Shown here piece by piece: positions 24,522 to 32,675 of a stretch of 64,000 nucleotides of DNA (positions within the stretch are counted from its first letter, which is position 1; every line of letters begins with the position of its first letter). The notes under the pieces are model-generated. The model worked only from the letters and a program-made list of their open reading frames with translations. It ran no database searches and was not told the DNA's origin. The DNA is from Bog-375 sp049698695 (GTDB taxonomy: Bacteria > Acidobacteriota > Terriglobia > Bryobacterales > Bryobacteraceae): positions 1 to 64,000 of the forward strand of contig JBAVYH010000094.1 of assembly GCA_049698695.1 (NCBI GenBank), given 5' to 3'. The position numbers and the translations under genes are program-made.

Positions 24522-25955
24522 TCACCGCTTCAGCGGATCTTCCACCCACGGTGGTGTCGCTTCGATGAGGCGGCCTAGCTCCGGCTCCAGGGCTTCCATG
24601 GCGGTCTTCATCTCCCAGGCGATTTGCCGGTAGCTGAAGTGGCCTTTCACGCCGCTGCGCAGCTTTGAGATGTATTCGGCTTCAGCGAAATCCATCTTGA
24701 AGAGAAAACGCGATCTCGCGCCGAAGGGCAGCAGGTAATGCGCGCCGGGCGCGCGTAAGGCGCGCATGGCGGCAAACGCGGCGGTCATGGCGCGCTCGTA
24801 AATCTCACCAGCTCCGGCTTCGGCGATCAGCGCCGGCGTCTCGTAGCCGAGCGCGCCGGAATAGGCTTGGCGGAACTTCTGGCAGCGGCGGTGGCGTTGC
24901 ATGTCGCGGTAAGCGCCGATATCGATGACGAAGTCGTAAGCGTAAAGGCCACCGCGGAAGCCGCTCAGAATCTCGTCGCGGCGCGTGCGGGACTGGAGCG
25001 CGACATCGATCACCTCAGCGCGGCGGGGTTCGTTCCAGGCGCACGCCATCTCGTACAGCTCGCGGAAGGGCCGATCGGTAACGGGATAGAGCAGGGTCGC
25101 CACGATGTCCGCCGCTACCTGTGCCGGCCGCACCAGATCGACGCGCGCTGGCTCGCCTGCTTGCGCCCGCGGCGGCAGGTTTTGCGCGGCCCACTGGCTC
25201 AGGTCGCGGCGCGAGCGCACCGCGTGCTCGTCCGGCTCCGCATGCCGCGCCAGCGTCGGCGCTAGCGGTTCCGCAGCCGCGTTCTGGTCCCAGCGGCAAT
25301 CGGGCTCGCGCGCGCAGGCCTCGGCGATCTCCTCACCCAGCGACCGCAGCTCGGCATATTCGGAGGCCTTGAGCCGCCGGATCTGTTTCTCCACGGTGCG
25401 TATGCTGGCCACCTGGCCGACGTTGGTGGGCACGCCCCAGAAAAGCAGGTAGCGCGCCACATCAAACGCGCGCGCCGCCAGATTGCGCCGGTAGGCGTCG
25501 GGCTTCATCTCCTCAGGGCGCGGCAGGTGCGCGGACAGGCAATCGAACGCCAGCCGGTTCACCTCTTGATACGCGGCCAGCAGCGCCTCACCGGCAGCAC
25601 GGAAGCTGGTGGCATCGCCGGCTTCCAGTTCCGGCGGCGTCACGAAGCCGGAGCTGGAGAAATCCTGGTAGCGCGACGACTTCGCCTGTCCATCCCAGAG
25701 CGGTTCGGCCTCGATCTCCGTCGCGGCCAGTTCGGAAACGCCTTCGAAGCAGATCACCGCGTGGCCGAGGTCGGCAATCGAGGCGTGACCATATTGAAAA
25801 TAAAAACTTTCCAGGAACTTTTCCGAGTTGTGCGTGCGTACCCATTCAATAGAATCGCGAATCGAATCCGGCGAGCGGCTGTACCGCGCCAGTGCGTACG
25901 CCGATTTCTCGGGCGGCATGGGCGCCGCGGTGATGACGCGTTTCGAGTGGATCAA
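24522..25955 (-). CDS. Double-length ThyX-like FAD-dependent thymidylate synthase
   Basis: ThyX methylates dUMP to dTMP using folate and reduced FAD. Classical ThyX has about 220-250 residues; this frame has about 480 and two ThyX-like halves. The N-terminal half has YGHASIADLGHAV and GVSELAATEIE followed by GQAKSSRYQDFS; the C-terminal half has IDIGAYRDMQRHRRCQKFRQ. The RHR and S-R parts of the usual RHRxxS..SxR motif are therefore on different halves. The start is uncertain: ATG 25982 would overlap dut, TTG 25955 is used here, ATG 25919 is possible. Divergent dut supplies dUMP, which supports the nucleotide role. Confidence 0.78.
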   Translation of the reverse strand: MIHSKRVITAAPMPPEKSAYALARYSRSPDSIRDSIEWVRTHNSEKFLESFYFQYGHASIADLGHAVICFEGVSELAATEIEAEPLWDGQAKSSRYQDFSSSGFVTPPELEAGDATSFRAAGEALLAAYQEVNRLAFDCLSAHLPRPEEMKPDAYRRNLAARAFDVARYLLFWGVPTNVGQVASIRTVEKQIRRLKASEYAELRSLGEEIAEACAREPDCRWDQNAAAEPLAPTLARHAEPDEHAVRSRRDLSQWAAQNLPPRAQAGEPARVDLVRPAQVAADIVATLLYPVTDRPFRELYEMACAWNEPRRAEVIDVALQSRTRRDEILSGFRGGLYAYDFVIDIGAYRDMQRHRRCQKFRQAYSGALGYETPALIAEAGAGEIYERAMTAAFAAMRALRAPGAHYLLPFGARSRFLFKMDFAEAEYISKLRSGVKGHFSYRQIAWEMKTAMEALEPELGRLIEATPPWVEDPLKR

Positions 25956-25974
25956 GACGTTATGATAACGGGGA

Positions 25975-26406
25975 ATGCGCATACGAATCCAACCCATTCA
26001 CCCCAACGCGGTGCTGCCCGAGTACGCCCATGGTCCGGAGGAAGACGCCGGCATGGACCTGCGCGCGGTGGAAGATACCGTGCTCGCGCCCGGCGTGCCG
26101 CGGCTGGTGCCGACGGGACTCACCATCGCCCTGCCGCCTGGATACGAGGCGCAGGTGCGGCCTCGCAGCGGGTTGGCGCTGCGCCATGCCATCACTATGC
26201 CCAACGCGCCGGGCACCATCGACCCGGGCTATCGCGGCGAAATCCGCGTCATCCTGTTGAACCTTGGTCGCGAACCGTACACGGTGCACGCCGGGGACCG
26301 CATCGCTCAGATGATCGTGGCGCGCTACGAAGCGGTGGAGTGGGATGCAGGGGAACTGCCGGAGTCCACTCGCGGGGCCGGCGGCTTCGGCTCGTCGGGG
26401 CGATAA
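25975..26406 (+). CDS. dut: dUTP diphosphatase
   Basis: Trimeric dUTPase hydrolysing dUTP to dUMP and pyrophosphate, keeping uracil out of DNA and feeding thymidylate synthesis. All five motifs are seen: AGMDLRA, RPRSGLALRHAI, the catalytic NAPGTIDPGYRGEI, GDRIAQMIV and the C-terminal P-loop-like RGAGGFGSSGR. Length 143, typical. It is head to head with the ThyX-like gene, whose product it feeds; the shared promoter space is at most about 55 bases. Confidence 0.96.
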   Translation: MRIRIQPIHPNAVLPEYAHGPEEDAGMDLRAVEDTVLAPGVPRLVPTGLTIALPPGYEAQVRPRSGLALRHAITMPNAPGTIDPGYRGEIRVILLNLGREPYTVHAGDRIAQMIVARYEAVEWDAGELPESTRGAGGFGSSGR

Positions 26407-26436
26407 GAAACGCTCGGAACGCGCGAGCGCGCTGTA

Positions 26437-26495
26437 GCGCCGACGGTCTTGCCGCCGGTTCTCTGCGTGCGCCGCGTCGCCACTCATGTCGGCGC
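26437..26495. repeat. Inverted repeat after dut
   Basis: GCGCCGAC (26437-26444) pairs with GTCGGCGC (26488-26495). The left arm begins TAGCGCCG like the element at 1678-1814, so it may be a relative. The 193-base spacer dut-to-ABC permease contains nothing else recognisable except a possible ATAGTGAAAAGATCC leader before the permease. Confidence 0.5.
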
Positions 26496-26599
26496 CTGTG
26501 GGATCACTTGTCCCGCATCGGCGGGTTGCAACTTGCCCCACCGAAACAAGGCGGCGTCCGCGTCATTGCTATAGTGAAAAGATCCCCTAGAGAGAATGC

Positions 26600-27757
26600 A
26601 TGCGATTCCTGCCGCTGATTCTGAGAAACTCGTGGCGCAATCGCCGGCGCACGCTGCTCACCATCGCCAGCATCGGCGTTTCCATGTGCCTGCTCGGCGT
26701 GATGATCGCCATGTACAGCGCGTTCTGGCTGGCCAAACCGAAGGACAACCAGGCGCTCCGGCTGGTGGTGCGCAACCGGGTCTCGCTGGCGGTGTTTCTC
26801 CCCCTCGCCTATCAGCAGCAAATCGAGAAAATCCCCGGAGTGCGCCTGGTGATGATCGATACCTGGTTTGGCGGAGTCTACAAAGATGCGCGGGAAGCCC
26901 GCAATAATTTCCCGCGCTTTTCCGTGGAGCCGGAAAAGCTGTTCCCGCTATTTGCCGAGTGGACCATTCCGGAAGACCAGAAGCAGGCCTTCATCCATGA
27001 GCGCACCGCCTGCGTGATCGGCCGCGACCTGGCCGAAGCGTTTAACTTTCACCTCGGCGACCGCATCCCGATCCAGGGCGACATTTTCCCCGGCAATTTC
27101 GAATTCACCGTGCGCGGCATTTTCGACGCTCCCTCCAACAGCGACGTGATGTTCTTCAACAAGGAGTACATCGACCAGGCGTTACCCGAGCGGCGCCGCG
27201 GCCAGGCGGACACTTTTTATGTTCTGATCGACGACCCGCAGCACTCTTCGCGCGTCGCCGATGCGATCGACGCCCAGTTTCACAATTCCACCTCGCAGAC
27301 CAAGACCGAGTCCGAGCAGGCCTTCGTGGTCGGGTTCCTTTCGCTGCTCGGCAACGTGCGCATGTTTCTGGTCTGGATTTCCGCCGCCGTGATGTTCACC
27401 ATTCTGCTGGTCTCGGCCAACACCATGGCCATGTCGGTGCGCGAGCGCGTGCGGGAAGTAGGGGTTTTGAAGACGCTGGGTTTCACCCAAGGCAACATTC
27501 TGGGATTGATTCTGGGTGAGGCGGTGGCGATTTCGTTGGCCGGCGGTGCCATCGGCTACATAATTTCCACCTTTCTGCTGAAAGGCGTCGAGCGCAGCCC
27601 GATGGGCGGTTTTCTGCCCGCGCTGCGAGTGGTCGATCCGGTGATCGCCGCGGTGTGCATACTGCTGGCCGCTTTGATCGGCCTGGTCAGCTCATTGGTT
27701 CCCGCCATGGGAGCTTCGCGCGCTCCCATTGTCGAGTCTCTGCGGAGCACGGACTGA
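26600..27757 (+). CDS. ABC transporter permease, FtsX/MacB type (first)
   Basis: A 385-residue inner-membrane protein with the MacB layout: a membrane helix at about 20-45, a large periplasmic domain, then three helices in the last 140 residues (FLVWISAAVMFTILLV, ILGLILGEAVAISLAGGA, AAVCILLAALIGLVSSL). The cytoplasmic loop RERVREVGVLKTLGF is the FtsX hallmark contacting the ATPase. First gene of a four-gene run: permease, permease, HlyD adaptor, ATPase. Such systems export lipids, peptides or antibiotics, or act mechanically on envelope proteins; the substrate is unknown. Confidence 0.9.
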   Translation: MRFLPLILRNSWRNRRRTLLTIASIGVSMCLLGVMIAMYSAFWLAKPKDNQALRLVVRNRVSLAVFLPLAYQQQIEKIPGVRLVMIDTWFGGVYKDAREARNNFPRFSVEPEKLFPLFAEWTIPEDQKQAFIHERTACVIGRDLAEAFNFHLGDRIPIQGDIFPGNFEFTVRGIFDAPSNSDVMFFNKEYIDQALPERRRGQADTFYVLIDDPQHSSRVADAIDAQFHNSTSQTKTESEQAFVVGFLSLLGNVRMFLVWISAAVMFTILLVSANTMAMSVRERVREVGVLKTLGFTQGNILGLILGEAVAISLAGGAIGYIISTFLLKGVERSPMGGFLPALRVVDPVIAAVCILLAALIGLVSSLVPAMGASRAPIVESLRSTD

Positions 27758-27761
27758 CGCC

Positions 27762-28922
27762 ATGGCGATTCCCCTCTCTTACAATCTCCGCAACCTGGTG
27801 GTTCGCCGCACCACCACGCTGATGACCGCGCTGGGCATCGCGCTCACCGTGGCCGTGCTGCTGGCCGTGCTGGCGCTGGTGAACGGACTGCGCGTCACGC
27901 TGGCGACCTCGGGCGACCCGCGCCACGTGCTGGTAACGCGCAAAGGCGCCAGCTCCGAGCTCACCAGCCTGGTGACGCGGGAGCAGTTCCAGGACCTGAA
28001 GTTCAAACCGGGCATCGCCACCGGCGCCGACGGGCGGCCGCTGGCCTCGCTCGAGCTGATCACCATCATCAGCCTGGAAGCCGAAGGCAGCGACACCGGC
28101 GACAACGTCACCATCCGCGGCCTGATGCCCGCCGGCATTGCCATGCGGCACAACGTCAAGCTGATCGCCGGCCGCTGGTTCCGCCGGGGCGTGAACGAGG
28201 CCGTGGTGGGCAAGGCTTTGTCCGATCAGTACCCCGCCGCGCGCATCGGGAAGAAGCTGCGCATGGGCCGCAGCGATTGGGTAATCGTCGGCGTGATGGA
28301 TGCCGGACTCGGCGCGCAGGAAAGCGAAATCTGGGGCGATCTGGACCAGGTGAGCGCGGACTGGAACCGCATCCAGTATCTGAGCTCGGCCCTGGTGGAA
28401 GCTCCCGACGCCTCCACGGCGCGAGCCCTGGTGAACTCGATCAGCGACGACACGCGCCTCGATCTGGGCGCGGAGCTCGAAACCGATTATTTCGCCCGCC
28501 AAACGCAATCCGCCACACCGATTGAGTACACCGGCATCTTTGTCGCCATCATCATGGCGGTAGGAAGCTCATTCGCCGCCATGAACACCATGTACGCGGC
28601 GGTGGCGCGGCGCGCGCGTGAGATCGGGACGCTGCGAGTGCTGGGATTCTCCAAGCTCAGCATTCTGACCAGCTTTTGGGTGGAATCGGTGTTGTTGGCG
28701 GGGCTGGGCGGGGTGATCGGCTGCCTGCTGGTGTTGCCGCTGAACGGCGCCACCACCGAAATCGGCGCCAACTTCTCGCAATTGGCCTTCGGTTTTCACG
28801 TCACGCCGGAGAGCATGGTGGCGGGCATCGTCTTCGCAGTTGCGCTGGGCAGCCTTGGCGGCCTGTTTCCGGCCGCCGCGGCGGCGAAAAAGGAGATTCT
28901 CACCGCCCTGCGGGAAATCTAA
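27762..28922 (+). CDS. ABC transporter permease, FtsX/MacB type (second)
   Basis: Starts four bases after the first permease. 386 residues, same topology: N-terminal helix (LMTALGIALTVAVLLAVLAL), periplasmic domain, then three C-terminal helices beginning YTGIFVAIIMAVGSSFAAMN and the coupling loop RRAREIGTLRVLGFS. It differs clearly from the first permease, so the transporter is probably a heterodimer rather than the usual homodimer. ATG 27762 avoids overlap with the previous gene; the frame is open from 27729. Confidence 0.9.
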   Translation: MAIPLSYNLRNLVVRRTTTLMTALGIALTVAVLLAVLALVNGLRVTLATSGDPRHVLVTRKGASSELTSLVTREQFQDLKFKPGIATGADGRPLASLELITIISLEAEGSDTGDNVTIRGLMPAGIAMRHNVKLIAGRWFRRGVNEAVVGKALSDQYPAARIGKKLRMGRSDWVIVGVMDAGLGAQESEIWGDLDQVSADWNRIQYLSSALVEAPDASTARALVNSISDDTRLDLGAELETDYFARQTQSATPIEYTGIFVAIIMAVGSSFAAMNTMYAAVARRAREIGTLRVLGFSKLSILTSFWVESVLLAGLGGVIGCLLVLPLNGATTEIGANFSQLAFGFHVTPESMVAGIVFAVALGSLGGLFPAAAAAKKEILTALREI

Positions 28923-28927
28923 GGATT

Positions 28928-30274
28928 ATGGACGAGGAACTGAAAAGCCTGCAGATCGATCGCGGCCAGCGGCGCTCCGGCCAGCCGTCGCGCTGGGCCG
29001 TGCGCTGGATCGTTATCGGCGTGGTGGTTTTCCTCCTTTTAGGCGCGTGGCGCTTTTTCTCGGAGAAAGTCAATGCAGCGCCGCTGGTGGACGTCCAGCG
29101 GGTTAGCGCCATGAGCGCGGCCAGCGCGCCGGAAGGCGTGGTGCTCAACGCGGCCGGCTACATCGTGGCGGCACACCGCATCGAAGTGGCCGCCAAAGTC
29201 ATCGGCAAAGTGAAATGGATCGGCGTCGACAAAGGCGACCACGTGCAGGAAGGACAGGTGATCGTCCGCCTGGAAGACGACGAATACCAGGCGCAACTGG
29301 AGCAGGCCAAAGGGCAAATGGCCAATCTCGAAGCCAAGCTGGCTGAGGCGCTCAATGGCTCGCGCCCGGAAGAGGTGGCGGCTGCCAAGGCCAATCTGGA
29401 TTCGGCCAAGGCCGATATGGACGACGCCAGGCTGAGCGTCGACCGCGCCAGGAAACTGCGCCAGACCGGGCTGACCGCGCAGCAATCCGTGGATGACGCC
29501 CAGACCCGTTACGATGGCGCGGTGCACCGCGTCAATTCGCTCGAGAAGACCTACGAACTGGTCAAGCTGGGGCCGCGGCAGGAGGAAATCGATTCCCTGC
29601 GCGGGCAGGTCGAGCAAGCCAAGGGCACGGTGGCCTACGCCGAAACCGCCCTCGCCAACACCGTCATCCGCGCCCCGGTCACCGGCACCATTCTCGAGCG
29701 CGAAGTGGAGAAGGGCGAATTCGTTACCACCAGCTTCGTGGGCGACCGCGGCGCCAAAGGCTACGTGGTCGCGCTGGCGGATTTGAACGACCTGGAAGTG
29801 GAGCTGGATATCGCGCAGAACGATTTCGCCAAGCTGCACTCCGGCCAGCGCGGTATCGTCACCACCGATGCTTTCCCGGACCGCAGGTACGACGGATTCA
29901 TCAAGGAAATCTCACCCGAGGCCAACCGCCAGAAGGCTACCGTCCAGATCAAAGTCAAGGTAACCAAGCCGGACCAATTCCTGCGGCCGGAGATGAACGC
30001 CAGCGTCGCGTTTCTCTCCGACGCCAAGCCGGAAGCGGCCACTAGCAGCGCCGCAACCCCAGCCAGGCCGGTGGTGATTGTGCCGGCAGCCGCCGTCCGC
30101 GACAACGCGGTCTTCGTGCTGCTCGACGGCAAAGCCGTGCGGCGGCCCGTCAAAGTCGGCGCAGCCTCGAGCGGAGGCGTGCGCATCGACCAGGGCCTGG
30201 TGGGCGGCGAAGACCTGATCGCCGACCCGCCGCCCGATCTGAAGGACGGTGAGAAAGTGCGGCGCAAAGCATAA
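28928..30274 (+). CDS. HlyD/MacA-type membrane fusion protein
   Basis: A 448-residue periplasmic adaptor anchored by one N-terminal helix (RWIVIGVVVFLLLGAW, residues about 26-42). A lipoyl/barrel-sandwich half follows (VIGKVKWIGVDKGDHVQEGQVIVRLEDDEYQ), then a long coiled coil (about residues 110-230), the second lipoyl half (IRAPVTGTILEREVEKGEF) and beta-barrel domains. It links the two permeases to an outer membrane channel that is not encoded here. ATG 28928 lies five bases after the upstream stop. It continues the exporter operon. Confidence 0.92.
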   Translation: MDEELKSLQIDRGQRRSGQPSRWAVRWIVIGVVVFLLLGAWRFFSEKVNAAPLVDVQRVSAMSAASAPEGVVLNAAGYIVAAHRIEVAAKVIGKVKWIGVDKGDHVQEGQVIVRLEDDEYQAQLEQAKGQMANLEAKLAEALNGSRPEEVAAAKANLDSAKADMDDARLSVDRARKLRQTGLTAQQSVDDAQTRYDGAVHRVNSLEKTYELVKLGPRQEEIDSLRGQVEQAKGTVAYAETALANTVIRAPVTGTILEREVEKGEFVTTSFVGDRGAKGYVVALADLNDLEVELDIAQNDFAKLHSGQRGIVTTDAFPDRRYDGFIKEISPEANRQKATVQIKVKVTKPDQFLRPEMNASVAFLSDAKPEAATSSAATPARPVVIVPAAAVRDNAVFVLLDGKAVRRPVKVGAASSGGVRIDQGLVGGEDLIADPPPDLKDGEKVRRKA

Positions 30275-30280
30275 CGTGGA

Positions 30281-30298
30281 GCAGGCGCTTTCGCCTGC
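30281..30298. repeat. Small hairpin inside the exporter operon
   Basis: GCAGGCG (30281-30287), loop CTTT, CGCCTGC (30292-30298), between the adaptor stop and the ATPase start. It resembles GGCAGGCT/AGCCTGCC at 41602-41619; both are followed by CAAC. It could tune expression of the ATPase. Confidence 0.6.
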
Positions 30299-30312
30299 CA
30301 ACTCTAGCAGCC

Positions 30313-31002
30313 ATGAGCGAACCAATCATCGAAACCCGCAACCTTACCAAAGAATTCTTGCGCGACGAGTTTCACGTCGTGGCGTTGAAAGACGTGACCC
30401 TGCAAATTCCCAAAGGCGAGTTCGTGACTTTGATGGGACCGTCCGGCTCGGGCAAGTCCACCCTGCTGCATCTGATTGCCGCCATGGACCGCCCTACCAG
30501 CGGCGAGATCCGCGTGCTGGGTCACAACCTGCGCGAATTGAACGATCGCGAAATCGCCCATTGGCGCAATGAGCACGTGGGGTTCGTCTTCCAGCAGTTC
30601 AACCTCATCCCTGTGCTCACCGCCATCGAGAACGTCGAGCTGCCGCTCAAGCTCACCCGTCTCAAGAAGGCCGAGCGCATGGAGCACGCCACCACTGCGC
30701 TTACGCTGGTAGGGCTGGGGGACCGCCTCCGCCACTTCCCGCGCCAGCTCTCCGGCGGCCAGGAGCAGCGCGTGGCCATCGCCCGTGCCATCGTCACCGA
30801 CCCCGCCTTGATCCTCGCCGACGAGCCCACCGGCAATCTCGACGCAGGCTCCGCGCAGGAGGTGCTCACCATCCTTTCCAAGCTCAATAAGGAATACGGC
30901 AAGACCATCGTCATGGTCACCCACGACCCGCACGCCGCCCAGTTCGCCACCCGCGTCCATCACCTCGAAAAGGGCGAGCTCATGGCCGCCGCCACGGCGT
31001 AG
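30313..31002 (+). CDS. ABC transporter ATPase, MacB/LolD type
   Basis: A 229-residue nucleotide-binding subunit. Walker A GPSGSGKST, Q-loop FVFQQFNLIP, signature LSGGQEQRVAIARA, Walker B ALILADEPTGNLD and the H-switch VMVTHD are all intact. The GNLD-containing Walker B region is typical of the MacB/LolD/FtsE subfamily. It completes the exporter: two FtsX-like permeases, the HlyD adaptor and this ATPase. It starts 38 bases after the adaptor, beyond a small hairpin. Confidence 0.95.
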   Translation: MSEPIIETRNLTKEFLRDEFHVVALKDVTLQIPKGEFVTLMGPSGSGKSTLLHLIAAMDRPTSGEIRVLGHNLRELNDREIAHWRNEHVGFVFQQFNLIPVLTAIENVELPLKLTRLKKAERMEHATTALTLVGLGDRLRHFPRQLSGGQEQRVAIARAIVTDPALILADEPTGNLDAGSAQEVLTILSKLNKEYGKTIVMVTHDPHAAQFATRVHHLEKGELMAAATA

Positions 31003-31014
31003 GTGCCGGGGGGC

Positions 31015-31332
31015 TCATGCGACCGCGGCAAGCCCTTTCTTCTCGACCAGCGATAGGAGCTTTAGCGAGGCCCCGGAGGGACGCTTTTCGCCACGCTCCC
31101 ACTTGCTGACAAGGCTGCCGGTGACGTTCAGGTAGTTGGCAAAAACAGTTTGGCTGACGCGTTCTCTCTCGCGGATCGCCTTGATCTCTTCGGGCTTCAG
31201 CGGCCGGATGGGTGTAAGACAGGCATCATCGAAACGCCGCATCGTCTGTTTGTCGATGGCCCCAACATCGTGCAGTGCCTCCATAGTTTCATGGATGGCC
31301 GCCATCGCATCACTTCGATACTTTTTGCTCAT
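31015..31332 (-). CDS. HTH antitoxin, HigA-like
   Basis: A 105-residue protein with a C-terminal Cro/C1 helix-turn-helix (IRERERVSQTVFANYLNVTGSLVSKWERGEKRPSG). It lies five bases after a RelE-like gene in the same direction, the toxin-first order of HigBA systems. The N-terminal half (MSKKYRSDAMAAIHETMEALHDVGAID) would wrap the toxin. It probably neutralises the toxin and represses the pair. Confidence 0.85.
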   Translation of the reverse strand: MSKKYRSDAMAAIHETMEALHDVGAIDKQTMRRFDDACLTPIRPLKPEEIKAIRERERVSQTVFANYLNVTGSLVSKWERGEKRPSGASLKLLSLVEKKGLAAVA

Positions 31333-31337
31333 TCGCT

Positions 31338-31718
31338 TTACACCTCTATAAAATCGCCTCTCCTCAACAACTCTGCGAGTTGCTTCTCCGATAACGCCAG
31401 CACGTGCTTCGCTGCTTCCTTGAATTGTTCTTCCTCGTCGTCATCGATGTTCGCCCGTCCGCTCTTGGCGAACCCGTACACGAAGAATGCCCTGGCTCCG
31501 CGTCGGAAAAGAATGATCGTCCGGTAGCCTTTCGATCGTCCCTGGCCAGGCCTGGCGATACGCTGTTTGATGACACCACCGCCAAGGTCAGCGTCGATCT
31601 GGCCTTTTTCGGCCCGAGCAACAGCTTCACGCAGCGTCGCGTCCGAAATCGCTTCCTTCCCGGCAAAGCGTTGAAACCCCTGGACTTGAAAATCCGCACG
31701 GTATGCCCGAGTTTCCAT
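31338..31718 (-). CDS. RelE/HigB-like toxin
   Basis: A 126-residue protein matching the RelE/ParE-superfamily branch with the core GGGVIKQRIARPGQGRSKGYRTIILFRRG followed by AFFVYGFAKSGRANI. Such toxins usually cut mRNA at the ribosome. ATG 31718 gives METRAYRADFQ; the longer frame to 31892 has no support. An excellent promoter (TTGAAA-17-TATAAT) overlaps this ATG, so the transcript from it would start inside the frame; the real start or promoter use is therefore uncertain. Confidence 0.85.
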   Translation of the reverse strand: METRAYRADFQVQGFQRFAGKEAISDATLREAVARAEKGQIDADLGGGVIKQRIARPGQGRSKGYRTIILFRRGARAFFVYGFAKSGRANIDDDEEEQFKEAAKHVLALSEKQLAELLRRGDFIEV

Positions 31719-31745
31719 TATATAGCACTGGGTACCATATTTCAA
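31717..31745 (-). promoter_or_regulatory. Near-consensus promoter overlapping the toxin ATG
   Basis: The minus strand reads TTGAAA (31745-31740), a 17-base spacer, TATAAT (31722-31717). The last two bases of the -10 are the first two of the toxin ATG. Either the toxin is translated from a transcript starting upstream, or this promoter serves the antitoxin. Confidence 0.45.
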
Positions 31746-31882
31746 ACGACGCCATCCGCGAGGATCATGGACCTGTCCGGGTTGGGCCCTGAGTGCTATT
31801 GTGATCGATAAAGGGCGGCGAGTAGCCCCAACAAAGATGGGTAGCTTGACAATCGCCGCATTCTGCGTAATCCTGATAGAGA

Positions 31883-32590
31883 TTGGGACCATACAGCCGT
31901 TTCGAAAATGTAGCAGCCTCCCACCTGGTGCGCTGGGCCATCGAAACCCACCAGGAACGCTTCGCCATCGCTACCAGTTTTCAGAAGGGAGGCATGGTGC
32001 TGCTGGACTTGGCGTGGCGCACGGGCTTGCCGTTCCGGGCTTTCACACTGGATACCGGGCGGCTACCGGAAGAGACACATTCCATGATCGAGGATGTGCG
32101 GCAGCGGTACGGCATCGCCGTGGAAATCGTGAAGCCCGACCCAGCCGAGGTCCGCGACATGGTTCAGGCGCATGGGCCGGACCTGTTCTACTGCAGCCCC
32201 GGATTGCGCCAGATGTGCTGTAACGTACGGAAAGTTCGGCCGTTTGAACGTAAACTCCAGGAGTTTGACGCCTGGGCGACCGGTCTCCGGCGGGGACAGG
32301 GCGCAACCCGCGCGGCGGTGCCGAAAGTGGCGGAAGAGGCAGGCCGCCTCAAGCTCGCACCGTTAGCGGACTGGAGCGCGGAGCAAGTGGACGCCTATCT
32401 CCGCCGTTACGATGTCCCGGTGCATCCGCTGTACGAACAGGGGTACACCAGCATCGGCTGCGCCCCCTGCACGCGGGCTATCCTGGAAGGCGAGGATGAA
32501 CGCGCCGGCCGGTGGTGGTGGGAAGTGGACACGAAAAAGGAATGCGGCATCCATTTCGCGGCGGATGGTTCCAGCCGAGCGGCTTCGTAG
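31883..32590 (+). CDS. cysH: APS reductase (CysH, iron-sulfur type)
   Basis: Reduces adenylyl sulfate to sulfite and AMP. The [4Fe-4S] motif is split as MCCNVRKVRPF and IGCAPCTRAI (two CysCys/CxxC pairs), which marks the APS-using group rather than the cluster-free PAPS group; the catalytic Cys is in KKECGIH near the C-terminus. The PP-loop-like region is TSFQKGGMV. Length 235, starting at TTG 31883 with only a weak ribosome site. APS kinase and a PHP phosphatase follow in the same direction. ATP sulfurylase is not in the window. Confidence 0.92.
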   Translation: MGPYSRFENVAASHLVRWAIETHQERFAIATSFQKGGMVLLDLAWRTGLPFRAFTLDTGRLPEETHSMIEDVRQRYGIAVEIVKPDPAEVRDMVQAHGPDLFYCSPGLRQMCCNVRKVRPFERKLQEFDAWATGLRRGQGATRAAVPKVAEEAGRLKLAPLADWSAEQVDAYLRRYDVPVHPLYEQGYTSIGCAPCTRAILEGEDERAGRWWWEVDTKKECGIHFAADGSSRAAS

Positions 32591-32624
32591 CACGCCGGAG
32601 GCGCGCTACATGGCATTGTAGGGC

Positions 32625-32638
32625 CCGGGCATGCCCGG
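32625..32638. repeat. GCATGC-core palindrome between cysH and cysC
   Basis: CCGGGCATGCCCGG is a perfect palindrome in a GTAGGGCCC.. context, like the copies at 38586 and 44109. Its ATG opens a false upstream start for the APS kinase frame (MPGPVAALL..). Confidence 0.7.
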
Positions 32639-32675
32639 CCCGGTGGCCGCACTTCTAAAAGGGCGCACGCAACAA

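Noticed and set aside
32631..32675. Upstream ATG for cysC giving an MPGPVAALL N-terminus
   Set aside because: The ATG lies inside a dispersed palindrome and the APS kinase family begins at the second Met with MHKGFTLWFTG.
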